Assembly: GCA_033722295.1 (NCBI GenBank)
Contig: JAWVZH010000042.1
Span: 1 to 20,145 of the forward strand
DNA from: JAWVZH01 sp033722295
Lineage (GTDB): Bacteria; Bacteroidota; Bacteroidia; Chitinophagales; Saprospiraceae
Reading direction: 5' to 3'
DNA length: 20,145 bases
Shown here: positions 1 to 7,585 of the stretch, piece by piece
How the letters are laid out: every line of letters starts with the position of its first letter
Position numbering within the stretch: position 1 is the stretch's first letter
Notes under the pieces: generated by a model
Told to the model about the DNA's origin: nothing
The model's input: only the letters and a program-made list of their open reading frames with translations
Databases searched by the model: none
Made by a program: the position numbers and the translations under genes

Positions 1-726
1 ATCGAGGATGCAAGTGAGGATTACTGGTTTGGATTTGAACAAGAGTATGTATTGACCCAGAACGAACGTCCCATCGGGTTTCCTTCTACTGGATTTCCCG
101 CCCCTCAGGGACCGTATTATTGTGCAGTAGGCGCAGATCGCGTGAAAGGTAGAGATATCGTTGAAGAACATATGGATGCATGCATAGGAGCAGGCATTGG
201 TGTAACTGGTGTTAATGCCGAGGTTATGTTGGGCCAATGGGAATTCCAGGTATTTGGCAAGGGTGCAAAAAAAGCCTCTGATGATTTAATGGTAGCCAGA
301 TACCTTTTACATAGAGTCACAGAGAAATACAACATTGTTGTTAATATTCATCCTAAGCCTGTAAAAGGGGACTGGAACGGATCGGGGATGCATGTCAACT
401 TCTCCAACGGTGAGATGAGAGAAGTAGGTGGCAAGGAGAGGTTTGAAGCGATTTGTGAGGCATTCAGGCCTGTTCATAATGATCATATCGCCATCTATGG
501 TTCTGATAATGACCAAAGGTTAACGGGGCTTCATGAGACTCAAAGTATTGATAAGTTCAGTTATGGAGTTTCTGACAGGGGAGCCTCAATACGTATTCCG
601 ATATCAACAGCGGAAAACTGGAAGGGATATCTCGAAGATCGGAGGCCGGCATCAAATGCAGATCCGTATCTGATCGCAGAGAGGATCATCAAGACAGTAA
701 AAAGTGCCAGCCTGGAGGCTGTTTAA
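1..726 (+). CDS. glnII: Glutamine synthetase, GSII type (5' end missing)
   Basis: This gene encodes an ATP-dependent glutamine synthetase that makes glutamine from glutamate and ammonia in the cytosol. The reading frame is open from base 1, so the gene begins before the window and about 100 N-terminal residues are missing. What remains is the catalytic domain of the eukaryote-like GSII family. Visible signatures are FGFEQEY (metal-binding glutamates), GFPAPQGPYYCAVGAD, GRDIVEEH, NAEVMLGQWEFQ, the nucleotide and glutamate site KPVKGDWNGSGMHVNFS, RLTGLHET, and the C-terminal GYLEDRRPASNADPYL. Residue order matches GSII (roughly 340-360 residues when complete), not the 470-residue GSI or the long GSIII. 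A hairpin terminator follows 24 bases after the stop. Nothing in the visible part looks damaged. Family assignment is very secure; the gene symbol is by family convention. Confidence 0.95.
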   Translation: MEDASEDYWFGFEQEYVLTQNERPIGFPSTGFPAPQGPYYCAVGADRVKGRDIVEEHMDACIGAGIGVTGVNAEVMLGQWEFQVFGKGAKKASDDLMVARYLLHRVTEKYNIVVNIHPKPVKGDWNGSGMHVNFSNGEMREVGGKERFEAICEAFRPVHNDHIAIYGSDNDQRLTGLHETQSIDKFSYGVSDRGASIRIPISTAENWKGYLEDRRPASNADPYLIAERIIKTVKSASLEAV

Positions 727-750
727 GGATTATAGAAGTTAAATTCATGG

Positions 751-782
751 CCGGGGTCGCTCTTCGTGATCCCGGTTTTTTT
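751..782 (+). terminator. Rho-independent terminator after glutamine synthetase
   Basis: An 8-base stem (CCGGGGTC pairing with GATCCCGG, one G-U pair) closes a 9-base loop and is followed at once by seven T on the plus strand. It lies 24 bases after the glutamine synthetase stop codon. Its T-run reaches the stop codon of the convergent small membrane protein gene. Confidence 0.85.
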
Positions 783-987
783 ATACATCCATCTCGGTTC
801 GGGAAAGATATACTATAATTACACCACCAAATATCATGACCAATCTAAGGATCAGACCTGTGAGTGCCCCGAATGAATCTATCCAAACCAGGTAAGACAA
901 TTGCAGGCCGATCATCTTATAGACCAGCGACAGGATGCCCACACCACTCATCACGAATCCCAATCCTGTGAGGATAGCTCGTTTCAT
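781..987 (-). CDS. Small two-helix membrane protein, unknown function
   Basis: This reads as a 68-residue protein starting MKRAILTGLGFVMSG and ending YLSRTEMDV. I do not recognise a family. It has two hydrophobic stretches, about residues 4-25 and 34-60, joined by a short segment containing WIDSFGA. The N-terminus is short and positive (MKR), as expected for a small inner-membrane protein. The same frame extends 15 codons upstream to a TTG at 1032, but that extension is polar (PDDSTYWRKRYLNC), so I chose the ATG at 987. The gene converges on glutamine synthetase and its stop codon sits in the T-run of that gene's terminator. Base composition is like the neighbours. It is probably real, but the evidence is only an open frame with membrane-protein character. 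Confidence 0.55.
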   Translation of the reverse strand: MKRAILTGLGFVMSGVGILSLVYKMIGLQLSYLVWIDSFGALTGLILRLVMIFGGVIIVYLSRTEMDV

Positions 988-1159
988 ACAATTTAAATAA
1001 CGTTTGCGCCAATAGGTTGAGTCATCAGGCAAAGTAAATGATTTTTAAACGGAGAAGCATCTAAATGGCCTATATCCTCCTACATGTTTACTGTTGAAAT
1101 CAAGACCTGCATATTCGGATTTAATGAATATTTAAACTCGTTATCTATATCTTAGTGTC

Positions 1160-2008
1160 ATGGTCAACATTGTGGAGTGCTCTCGAGATGCCATGCAGGG
1201 AATACATCACTTTATTCCCACGGAAACGAAAATAGCTTACAACAATCTGTTGCTGAAAGTGGGCTTTCATACCCTCGATTTTGGATCCTTCGTTTCCCCA
1301 AAAGCTATCCCTCAAATGCGCGATACCGCTGAGGTTCTCGATGGTCTTGAACTGGAGGATACCACAACGAACCTACTATCAATTATTGCCAATAAAAGAG
1401 GGGCAGAAGATGCGATATCTTTTCCACAGATCAAATTTCTGGGATTTCCATTCAGCGTTTCCGAGACCTTTCAGATGCGTAACACCAACGCTACATTGGA
1501 AGAAGCGCTGACGAGAGTAACGGAAATTCAGGATATCTGTGTAAGGAATGACAGGATTCTCGTGGTCTATCTGTCTATGGGCTTCGGCAATCCTTATGGT
1601 GATCCCTGGAACGCTGAAATCGTCATGAAGTGGGTAGATAAACTTCACGGAATGGATATCAAAATAATGGCCCTGAGTGATACGATAGGGGTGTCTACAC
1701 CAGATAATATTTCCTATCTATTCGAGGAGTTGATACCGGCATATGAAGATGTGGTTTTTGGTGCTCACCTCCATACTAGAAAAGACGACTGGCGGCCTAA
1801 GATCAAGGCAGCGATCGATAGTGGATGTAAAAGAATTGACGGTGCCTTACGCGGATATGGCGGTTGCCCGATGGCCAAAGATGAGCTCACGGGGAATATG
1901 CCTACGGAGAATATCATCAACTATATGAATGAGATTGGTGTTGATCATTCACTGAATCAAGAAGCACTCAAGCTCGCTATTGCATACACCCCCCAGGTTT
2001 TCTTGTAA
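1160..2008 (+). CDS. Hydroxymethylglutaryl-CoA lyase-like protein
   Basis: This is a 282-residue TIM-barrel protein of the HMG-CoA lyase family, whose known members cleave HMG-CoA to acetoacetate and acetyl-CoA in leucine and ketone-body metabolism. Visible features in order are the N-terminal VNIVECSRDAMQ with catalytic Arg9 and metal-binding Asp10, FGSFVSPKAIPQMRD (40-55), ALSDTIGVSTP (171-181), metal-ligand histidines in GAHLHTR (203 and 205), and the signature loop RGYGGCPMAKDELTGN with Cys236 and Asn246. The usual PRDGLQ motif is altered to SRDAMQ and is one residue shorter before the Arg. The acidic residue before SFVS is Asp (40) where the family normally has Glu. An in-frame stop lies 25 bases upstream, so ATG 1160 is the first possible start. 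The stop overlaps the next gene's ATG by one base (TAATG). Fold and class are secure; the exact substrate is less so. Confidence 0.85.
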   Translation: MVNIVECSRDAMQGIHHFIPTETKIAYNNLLLKVGFHTLDFGSFVSPKAIPQMRDTAEVLDGLELEDTTTNLLSIIANKRGAEDAISFPQIKFLGFPFSVSETFQMRNTNATLEEALTRVTEIQDICVRNDRILVVYLSMGFGNPYGDPWNAEIVMKWVDKLHGMDIKIMALSDTIGVSTPDNISYLFEELIPAYEDVVFGAHLHTRKDDWRPKIKAAIDSGCKRIDGALRGYGGCPMAKDELTGNMPTENIINYMNEIGVDHSLNQEALKLAIAYTPQVFL

Positions 2009-2439
2009 TGATCAGATCCATAGAATTCGGTACGCCTCAATATGATGAGGCCTTGCAATTAAGGGATGAACTGTTAAGAAAGCCGCTGTCCCTGAAATTT
2101 AAATCGTCCGAAATCGAGGCTGAATATGAGCAGTTCCATTTCGGATCATATTCTACGGATGGCCGGCTCGTTGGTTGTCTTACGCTTGTTGCACTGCCTG
2201 AAGGTGAATATAAAATGCGTCAGGTAGCGGTCAACACAGAAGAACAGAATAGAGGAGTAGGCAAGGCATTGGTCGATTATTGTGAAAATTGGGTCCAGCA
2301 GAATGGAGGGCGAAAGATCTTGCTGCATGCCAGGGAAGAGGCCGTTGGATTTTATGAAAAATTGAAATACCTTAAGATCGGTGATCGGTTCAACGAAGTT
2401 GGTATCCCGCATTTTAAAATGGTAAAGTCATTGACATGA
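2008..2439 (+). CDS. GNAT family N-acetyltransferase
   Basis: This is a 143-residue single-domain acetyltransferase that would transfer an acetyl group from acetyl-CoA to an unidentified amine. The GNAT core is clear: the strand YKMRQVAVNTEEQ (68-80) leads into the acetyl-CoA pyrophosphate loop QNRGVGKALVDYC (80-92), and the later block LLHAREEAVGFYEKLKY (105-121) is the family's motif B. It resembles the small ElaA/YjcF-type GNATs, whose substrates are mostly unknown. It is translationally coupled on both sides: its ATG shares one base with the upstream stop, and its own TGA overlaps the next ATG (ATGA). No signal peptide or membrane segment is present. The family call is firm; the substrate cannot be read from sequence. 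Confidence 0.88.
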   Translation: MIRSIEFGTPQYDEALQLRDELLRKPLSLKFKSSEIEAEYEQFHFGSYSTDGRLVGCLTLVALPEGEYKMRQVAVNTEEQNRGVGKALVDYCENWVQQNGGRKILLHAREEAVGFYEKLKYLKIGDRFNEVGIPHFKMVKSLT

Positions 2440-2909
2440 GAATGATAGACAGATTACTAGAGAAATATGGTGAGAGTCATCAGAATTCACTGAATAAGTT
2501 GATTCACTGGATATGTGTACCGCTCATCGTGTTCAGTCTCGCTGGGCTCGTCATGTCAATACCCTGGCCCTTTGGACATATTTCCGCACTGAAGAACTGG
2601 TCGGCTGTGCTGCTGTTTTTAGCATTGATCTATTACTTACGGCTCTCCATTTCCATGTTTTTTGGCTTTATCGTTGTTGTCGCTTTACTGCTGTGGGGGA
2701 ATTACAGCTTTTTACAATCATTGGATCACGATCAATCTCAATTGGCCATATGGTCATTGATCATCTTCATCGTGGCCTGGATTGGACAGTTCATCGGTCA
2801 CAAGATCGAAGGGGCCAAACCAAGTTTTTTCCAGGATATACAATTTCTTCTTATCGGACCAGCTTGGTTGATGCACTTCATCTTCAAACGCCTGGGCATT
2901 GACTACTGA
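2436..2909 (+). CDS. Mpo1/DUF962 family membrane protein (putative 2-hydroxy fatty acid dioxygenase)
   Basis: This 157-residue membrane protein matches the DUF962 (YGL010w, Mpo1) family. The yeast member is an iron-dependent dioxygenase that removes one carbon from 2-hydroxy fatty acids. The family pattern is visible: an N-terminal YGESHQNSLNKLIHWICVPL block with His15 and His24, then hydrophobic helices at about 27-42, 55-71, 73-92 and 103-120, then WIGQFIGHKIEGAKPSFFQD with His122 and Glu125, and a last hydrophobic segment. The His and Glu residues are the likely metal ligands. The start overlaps the preceding stop by four bases (ATGA); a second in-frame ATG two codons later is also possible. 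The third position in a fully overlapping trio suggests co-translation with the lyase-like and acetyltransferase genes. Family assignment is good; activity on 2-hydroxy lipids in this organism is inference. Confidence 0.82.
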   Translation: MRMIDRLLEKYGESHQNSLNKLIHWICVPLIVFSLAGLVMSIPWPFGHISALKNWSAVLLFLALIYYLRLSISMFFGFIVVVALLLWGNYSFLQSLDHDQSQLAIWSLIIFIVAWIGQFIGHKIEGAKPSFFQDIQFLLIGPAWLMHFIFKRLGIDY

Positions 2910-2954
2910 ATAAAAATAGTAGGCATCTGAAGTCCTTTAGTTTATGACAGATTC

Positions 2955-4352
2955 TTAAAGATGAATAACCTCGTCATATGCAGCTGCGGTAGCTTCCATA
3001 ACTGCTTCACTCATCGTTGGATGTGGATGTACCGCCTTTAAAATTTCATGGCCGGTGGTCTCGAGTTTGCGTGCGGCAACGGCTTCGGCGATCATCTCCG
3101 TAACATTCGAACCGATCATATGGGCTCCAAGCCATTCTCCGTATTTAGCATCATAGATCACTTTTACAAAGCCGCTCTTATGCCCTGCAGCACTCGCTTT
3201 TCCGGACGCTGAAAAAGGAAACTTTCCTACCTTGATGTCGTATCCTGCTTCCTTCGCGTCCTTTTCAGTATATCCGACTGATGCAACTTCAGGAACGCAA
3301 TATGTACAGGAGGGAATATTATTATAATCCAGCGGTTGAGGATCCTCACCAGCTATTTTTTCAACACAAATAATTCCTTCTGCGCTGGCGACATGGGCAA
3401 GAGCCGGGCCTGGCACGATATCTCCGATGGCATAGATCCCTGCCACGTTGGTCTTGTAATATTCATCCACTTGCACTATACCGTTATCGGTTTTTATGCC
3501 GAGGGCTTCGAGACCGATATTCTCAGTATTGGGAGCTACACCAACGGCAGATAATACCACGTCACAAGATATTTCCTCTTCCTTACCATCTTTTCGCGAT
3601 TTGACCTTCACTTGACATCCTTTGCCCTTGGTATCGACAGACTCAACAGAGGTGCCGCTCATTACCTTTATACCCTGCTTTTTGAAGACCTTGGTCAACT
3701 CTTTGGAGACGTCAGCATCTTCCCTGGGGAGTAATCCACCTTCCAGGAATTCTACTACGGTGACCTCAGTACCAAGAGTGCTGTAGAAGTAGGCAAACTC
3801 GACACCGATCGCACCAGCACCTACTACAACCATTTTCTTTGGTTGTTTGTCCAGAGTCATAGCCTTTCTGTAGCCTATGATCTTCTCTCCGTCTATCTTG
3901 AGATTTGGCAATTCACGTGATCTTGCACCAGTGGCCAAAAGGATGTGTTCCGCTTCATAGGTTTTTGTGCCGTCCTCGCCTTTAACCTCCACTTTCTTTC
4001 CCCTGACCAATTTGCCTTCTCCATCGATGGCGTCGATCTTGTTCTTGCGAAACAGAAATTGGACGCCTTTGCTCATGCCTCCGGCAACAGAGCGGCTCCG
4101 TTCTATTATTTTCTTAAAATCGGCTTTGGCATCCTTTACAGAAATACCATAATCATCCGCGTGATCTATATACGAGAAAACCTGGGCGCTCTTCAATAAT
4201 GCCTTCGTGGGAATACATCCCCAATTGAGACAAATGCCACCTAAAGATTCTCTTTCGACAACACCTACTTTCATTCCCAATTGTGATGCACGAATGGCTG
4301 CAACGTAGCCTCCGGGGCCACTTCCTATAACTATAAGGTCGTATTTTTTCAT
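2955..4352 (-). CDS. lpdA: Dihydrolipoyl dehydrogenase (E3)
   Basis: This 465-residue FAD-dependent oxidoreductase regenerates lipoate on the E2 subunits of pyruvate and 2-oxoglutarate dehydrogenases and of related complexes, passing electrons to NAD+. The N-terminal FAD loop is IGSGPGGYVAA (9-19). The redox-active disulfide is GGICLNWGCIPTK with Cys41 and Cys46. The NAD-binding fold follows at VVGAGAIGVEFA, then the second FAD motif GIYAIGDIV. The C-terminal catalytic pair is in HPHPTMSEA, with His444 and Glu449. All key residues are intact and the length is normal for the family. It starts at ATG 4352 and is read away from gdhA. A promoter fitting the Bacteroidota consensus lies just upstream. 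No E1 or E2 gene is adjacent, so it may be a shared E3. Confidence 0.97.
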   Translation of the reverse strand: MKKYDLIVIGSGPGGYVAAIRASQLGMKVGVVERESLGGICLNWGCIPTKALLKSAQVFSYIDHADDYGISVKDAKADFKKIIERSRSVAGGMSKGVQFLFRKNKIDAIDGEGKLVRGKKVEVKGEDGTKTYEAEHILLATGARSRELPNLKIDGEKIIGYRKAMTLDKQPKKMVVVGAGAIGVEFAYFYSTLGTEVTVVEFLEGGLLPREDADVSKELTKVFKKQGIKVMSGTSVESVDTKGKGCQVKVKSRKDGKEEEISCDVVLSAVGVAPNTENIGLEALGIKTDNGIVQVDEYYKTNVAGIYAIGDIVPGPALAHVASAEGIICVEKIAGEDPQPLDYNNIPSCTYCVPEVASVGYTEKDAKEAGYDIKVGKFPFSASGKASAAGHKSGFVKVIYDAKYGEWLGAHMIGSNVTEMIAEAVAARKLETTGHEILKAVHPHPTMSEAVMEATAAAYDEVIHL

Positions 4353-4369
4353 TGATTATAATTTCGCGC

Positions 4370-4400
4370 CAAAGATAGAAACTAATGGTTGTATCACAAT
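4370..4400 (-). promoter_or_regulatory. Promoter for lpdA, Bacteroidota type
   Basis: On the minus strand, TATCTTTG (4377-4370) matches the -7 consensus TAnnTTTG exactly. An ATTG (4400-4397) lies 19 bases further upstream, near the usual -33 spacing. The implied transcript would start about 10 bases before the lpdA ATG. This rests on consensus matching only. Confidence 0.6.
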
Positions 4401-4508
4401 GAAGAAAGGAGGTAGCATGCTTTCAGTTCATGAAAACATATTTTAGCGCTGCTATGTTATTTACGCATTGTTCTTCCTATATATATATCCCGTCTTTATC
4501 TAATACAC

Positions 4509-4516
4509 TATTTTTG
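4509..4516 (+). promoter_or_regulatory. Probable -7 promoter box of gdhA
   Basis: TATTTTTG matches the Bacteroidota -7 consensus TAnnTTTG, 18 bases before the gdhA ATG. I see no convincing TTTG at the -33 distance; the bases there are an AT alternating run (TATATATAT at about 4479-4488). One half of a promoter only. Confidence 0.45.
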
Positions 4517-4534
4517 AAGTTCTAAAATATATTT

Positions 4535-5875
4535 ATGTCATCCTACTCCGTAGAGGCGTTCATGAAACAGATCGAAGAGCGCCATCCCAATCAACCGGAA
4601 TACCATCAGGCTGTAAAGGAATTTGTAAATGACGTCATACCAGTCGTCAATGCTACCGAAGAATATTGTGACCAGGCCGTCCTCGAAAGATTGACAGAAC
4701 CGGACAGGGTCATCTCGTTTCGGGTTACATGGCAAGATGATGCCGGCCATATCAGGGTTAACAGAGGTTACAGAGTTCAATTTTCTCAAGCAATAGGACC
4801 TTATAAGGGAGGCTTGAGATTCCATCCCACAGTTGATCTGAGTATTCTTAAGTTTCTCGGATTTGAGCAGATATTCAAGAACAGCCTTACCGGACTTCCC
4901 ATAGGTGGTGGAAAGGGTGGTGCAGATTTCGATCCAAAAGGAAAAAGCACAGCTGAGGTCATGCGGTTTTGCCAGAACTTTATGCAGGGTCTATTCAGGC
5001 ATTTAGGACCGGAAACCGATGTTCCAGCGGGTGATATTGGCGTCGGTGCCAGAGAGATAGGTTACTTGTACGGACAATACAAGAAATTGGTCAATCAGCA
5101 TCACGGCGTAATAACGGGAAAAGGACTATCCTACGGTGGTAGCGAACTTAGGAATGAAGCGACCGGCTACGGTTGTGTCTATTTTGCTGAAAACATGTTG
5201 GAGCATGCCGGTGAAGAGTTGAAAGGCAAAGTATGCCTGATCTCAGGATCTGGTAATGTGGCGCAATTTTGTACTCAGAAACTGATCCAGGAAGGCGCCA
5301 GGGTGATCACGATGTCAGATTCTTCGGGTACTATCGTTGATAAAGATGGCATTGACGAGGAAAAACTCGCCTGGATTAAGGACTTGAAAAACGTGCGGCG
5401 GGGCAGGATCAAGGAATATGCTGAAAACTTCAATGTGGAGTACATGGAAGGCGCTAGCCCATGGTCGGTCAAGGGAGATATAGCTTTTCCGTGTGCTACT
5501 CAGAACGAATTGGAGTTAGGCGATGCAAAACGGCTAGTCAAAAACGGTGTCATCGCAGTGGCAGAAGGGGCCAATATGCCTTCTACCATAGGTGCAATCG
5601 AGCACTTTCATCGACATAGCGTTTTGTTTGCACCGGGAAAGGCCTCTAATGCCGGTGGTGTGGCGACATCCGGCCTGGAAATGGCTCAAAACTCAAGGCG
5701 AATGTCCTGGTCTATGAAAAAAGTCGATCAGCGATTGAAGCGAATAATGAAAAGGATCCACGACAAATGCGTCAGACACGGTACTGAGAACGGTTCGGTC
5801 AACTATGTCAAAGGAGCCAATATCGCAGGATTCACAAAAGTGGCGGATGCCGTCATACAGCAGGGTGTTATCTGA
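4535..5875 (+). CDS. gdhA: Glutamate dehydrogenase, NADP type, hexameric
   Basis: This 446-residue enzyme interconverts 2-oxoglutarate plus ammonia and glutamate. Its length is the norm for the small hexameric class (E. coli GdhA is 447). Substrate-site motifs are GPYKGGLRFHP (88-98, Lys91), LPIGGGKGGADFDPKG (121-136, catalytic Lys127) and VPAGDIGVGAREIGY (catalytic Asp167). The dinucleotide fold has ISGSGNVAQF (236-245). The strand ending VITMSDSSG carries Ser after Asp, the pattern of NADP-using biosynthetic enzymes. The C-terminal APGKASNAGGVATSGLEMAQNS completes the signature. It is divergent from lpdA. Its stop codon TGA touches the stop codon of the convergent WG-repeat gene with no base between. 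With glutamine synthetase nearby it gives two ammonia-assimilating enzymes within 5 kb. Confidence 0.97.
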   Translation: MSSYSVEAFMKQIEERHPNQPEYHQAVKEFVNDVIPVVNATEEYCDQAVLERLTEPDRVISFRVTWQDDAGHIRVNRGYRVQFSQAIGPYKGGLRFHPTVDLSILKFLGFEQIFKNSLTGLPIGGGKGGADFDPKGKSTAEVMRFCQNFMQGLFRHLGPETDVPAGDIGVGAREIGYLYGQYKKLVNQHHGVITGKGLSYGGSELRNEATGYGCVYFAENMLEHAGEELKGKVCLISGSGNVAQFCTQKLIQEGARVITMSDSSGTIVDKDGIDEEKLAWIKDLKNVRRGRIKEYAENFNVEYMEGASPWSVKGDIAFPCATQNELELGDAKRLVKNGVIAVAEGANMPSTIGAIEHFHRHSVLFAPGKASNAGGVATSGLEMAQNSRRMSWSMKKVDQRLKRIMKRIHDKCVRHGTENGSVNYVKGANIAGFTKVADAVIQQGVI

Positions 5876-7024
5876 TCATTTATACGCCCAGCGGTCCTGA
5901 ATCCCGAGATCTCGAAGTTCATTAAATTGAGGTACGATTTTTATACGGCCCTGAATATCTATAACCCCCATGCCACCTGGACCAATAATACGGGCCTGTC
6001 CATGATGGAAGTCCCAGGCGAGATATACCGGACCGGCTAACAAGAAGTCTCCGGTCTCATCGATGAAATTCCAGTAACTGCCGTATCGTACAACCGCTCG
6101 ACCTTCATGGAATCTGTGAATCTCCCATGGTGAGCGATCCAGGGAACGGTCATCAAGATCTCTAACCACCCAAATGCTGTCGCGCCTGATGGCCAACCAT
6201 TCTTCTCCGAGGTTCAAAATATATTGAGTGTCTCCGACCATTTGAGCGCCACTGGTGTCGATCAAGATGAATTTATCCTTTTTTATGACCATAGCCAGGC
6301 CATCGATAAAGCGATCTGCCATTTGATACTGAGGAACTAGTGTGGCATTCCCCATGGTATCCATATACCCCCACAGATGATCAACTCTGAAGGGAAAGAA
6401 CGTGCTGCCATGGATCAGCTTTAGTTCATCTGCCGGATTACCCAAATGTTCACCCCTCTCATTTATCAAGTGCCACTTGCCATTTTTTTGAACTGCTGCA
6501 CGCTTCCCCGTAAATGCCATGGCATCCTGACCGATCTCAAAGGGCGCCTTTTTGCCATTGTTATCAATGTAGATCAGGCCGTCACCTTTGGTTGCAAGCA
6601 TCCAGCTTCCTCCATGATCTTCTATATTATCATATTGAGGTTCTACGACATAGGCGCCCGCCGTATCGATGACCCCGACCAGGCCCTCCTCATTTTGCAC
6701 TATAGCTCTATCTCGGATGAAAGGTCGCGCATCCAGGAACTTGCACGGAATAACAATGTCACCCTCCCTATCTATATATCCCCAAAGCCCGTTGCTGTTG
6801 ACAGGAGCCAAACCAGAACTAAAGCTCAGTATATCATCGAACATAGGCTTAGTGACCAACTGACCCTTCCCGTCAATCAATCCCCACATATTTACAGGAG
6901 GATCATAATCGGCAAGGTGTTGATCGATCTTACTGTTAGCCCTGTCTTCTTCGCAGGCCTGCATAAAGAACAGGATGAGCAACAGGGCTGTAATTTTTAC
7001 ATTTGATAGAACGTTGTTTAGCAT
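5876..7024 (-). CDS. WG-repeat lipoprotein
   Basis: This 382-residue protein is exported and probably lipid-anchored: the N-terminus MLNNVLSNVKITALLLILFFMQAC has a hydrophobic core ending at Cys24, a lipobox-like site. The rest is about ten tandem WG repeats of 33-36 residues, each with a core such as LWGYIDREGDIVIP, LVGVIDTAGAYVVEP, LWGYMDTMGNATLVP or YWNFIDETGDFLLA. The middle repeats are degenerate (LIYIDNNGKK, KWHLINERGEH, KFILIDTSGAQ). WG repeats are common in Bacteroidota envelope proteins and probably mediate binding; no enzymatic role is known to me. An in-frame stop lies just upstream of ATG 7024, so the start is fixed. The gene's start codon abuts the divergent neighbour's start, and its stop abuts the gdhA stop. 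Family call secure, role unknown. Confidence 0.9.
   Translation of the reverse strand: MLNNVLSNVKITALLLILFFMQACEEDRANSKIDQHLADYDPPVNMWGLIDGKGQLVTKPMFDDILSFSSGLAPVNSNGLWGYIDREGDIVIPCKFLDARPFIRDRAIVQNEEGLVGVIDTAGAYVVEPQYDNIEDHGGSWMLATKGDGLIYIDNNGKKAPFEIGQDAMAFTGKRAAVQKNGKWHLINERGEHLGNPADELKLIHGSTFFPFRVDHLWGYMDTMGNATLVPQYQMADRFIDGLAMVIKKDKFILIDTSGAQMVGDTQYILNLGEEWLAIRRDSIWVVRDLDDRSLDRSPWEIHRFHEGRAVVRYGSYWNFIDETGDFLLAGPVYLAWDFHHGQARIIGPGGMGVIDIQGRIKIVPQFNELRDLGIQDRWAYK
6998..7005 (+). promoter_or_regulatory. -7 box of the small exported protein gene, inside the neighbouring gene
   Basis: TACATTTG is an exact TAnnTTTG match 19 bases upstream of ATG 7025. It lies in the signal-peptide codons of the opposing WG-repeat gene. 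I see no good -33 TTTG at the right distance. Confidence 0.45.
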
Positions 7025-7534
7025 ATGAACTTTCTAACTCTACTCACTTCAGTTTGCATTTTCTGCCAGGTCGCTCATGACTGGAAGTTGCACAGACATG
7101 AGTCTCCGGGTTTTCTGTACTACGGACCGGCTAAAATGGAATACAAAAGTAAGAACATAGAAACTTCTGCGGGGCCAGTCACATATCATACTTACTACTC
7201 CTCGGATGTGGAGAACAATAAGAAGATAACATTTACTGTGAGCTACTACAGTCAGCCTACTGAGGAAGCCTGGGTAGGTGAAGCTCTCGACGCTCTGATC
7301 GATAGTTCTGTGAGGTCATTAGATGGTTTGTTGGAATATCAGGATGATGTCACCCTGGACGGCACTCCAGGTAAATTATGGCGTATCAGTCTGAATGAAG
7401 GCAAGGTCAAGGTGAAGAGTAAAGCCTTCTACAAAAACGGCCACTATTACATCTTCCAGGCAATTATGGTCGAGGATAAAGCTTTCGACAGTCGTGTGGA
7501 TGCCTTTTTGGACTCCGTGAGATGGACGGGGTAG
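7025..7534 (+). CDS. Small exported protein, unknown function
   Basis: This is a 169-residue protein I do not recognise by name. The N-terminus MNFLTLLTSVCIFCQVAHDWK looks like a short signal peptide. The mature part reads like a small beta-rich envelope protein with HRHESPGFLYYGPAKMEYKSKNIETSAGPVTYHTYYSS, then FTVSYYSQP, then a helix VGEALDALIDSSVRSLDG, then DVTLDGTPGKLWRISLNEGKVKVKSKAFYKNGHYYIFQAI and a last helix DSRVDAFLDSVRWTG. The GTPGKLW...VKSKAFYKNGHYYIFQA...DSFL-type ending resembles small domains found in other exported bacterial proteins that handle hydrophobic ligands, but that resemblance is weak. An in-frame stop is two codons upstream, so ATG 7025 is the earliest start. It diverges from the WG-repeat gene with abutting start codons. 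It precedes coaD by 51 bases. Confidence 0.75.
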   Translation: MNFLTLLTSVCIFCQVAHDWKLHRHESPGFLYYGPAKMEYKSKNIETSAGPVTYHTYYSSDVENNKKITFTVSYYSQPTEEAWVGEALDALIDSSVRSLDGLLEYQDDVTLDGTPGKLWRISLNEGKVKVKSKAFYKNGHYYIFQAIMVEDKAFDSRVDAFLDSVRWTG

Positions 7535-7585
7535 GTCTGGACAATTCCTCTTATATTACGATTTTGATCTGCAATAGATTTTATC

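Noticed and set aside
988..1032. TTG-initiated extension of the small membrane protein
   Set aside because: The extra 15 residues are polar and start at TTG; the ATG at 987 gives a conventional small membrane protein.
2513..2902. A 129-codon frame on the plus strand inside the Mpo1-family gene
   Set aside because: It is the same DNA in another frame; the Mpo1 frame has conserved His/Glu motifs and couples to the upstream gene.
6446..7006. A 186-codon open frame on the plus strand opposite the WG-repeat gene
   Set aside because: It is antisense to a lipoprotein with ten clear WG repeats and a signal peptide, and its own translation has no recognisable domain.
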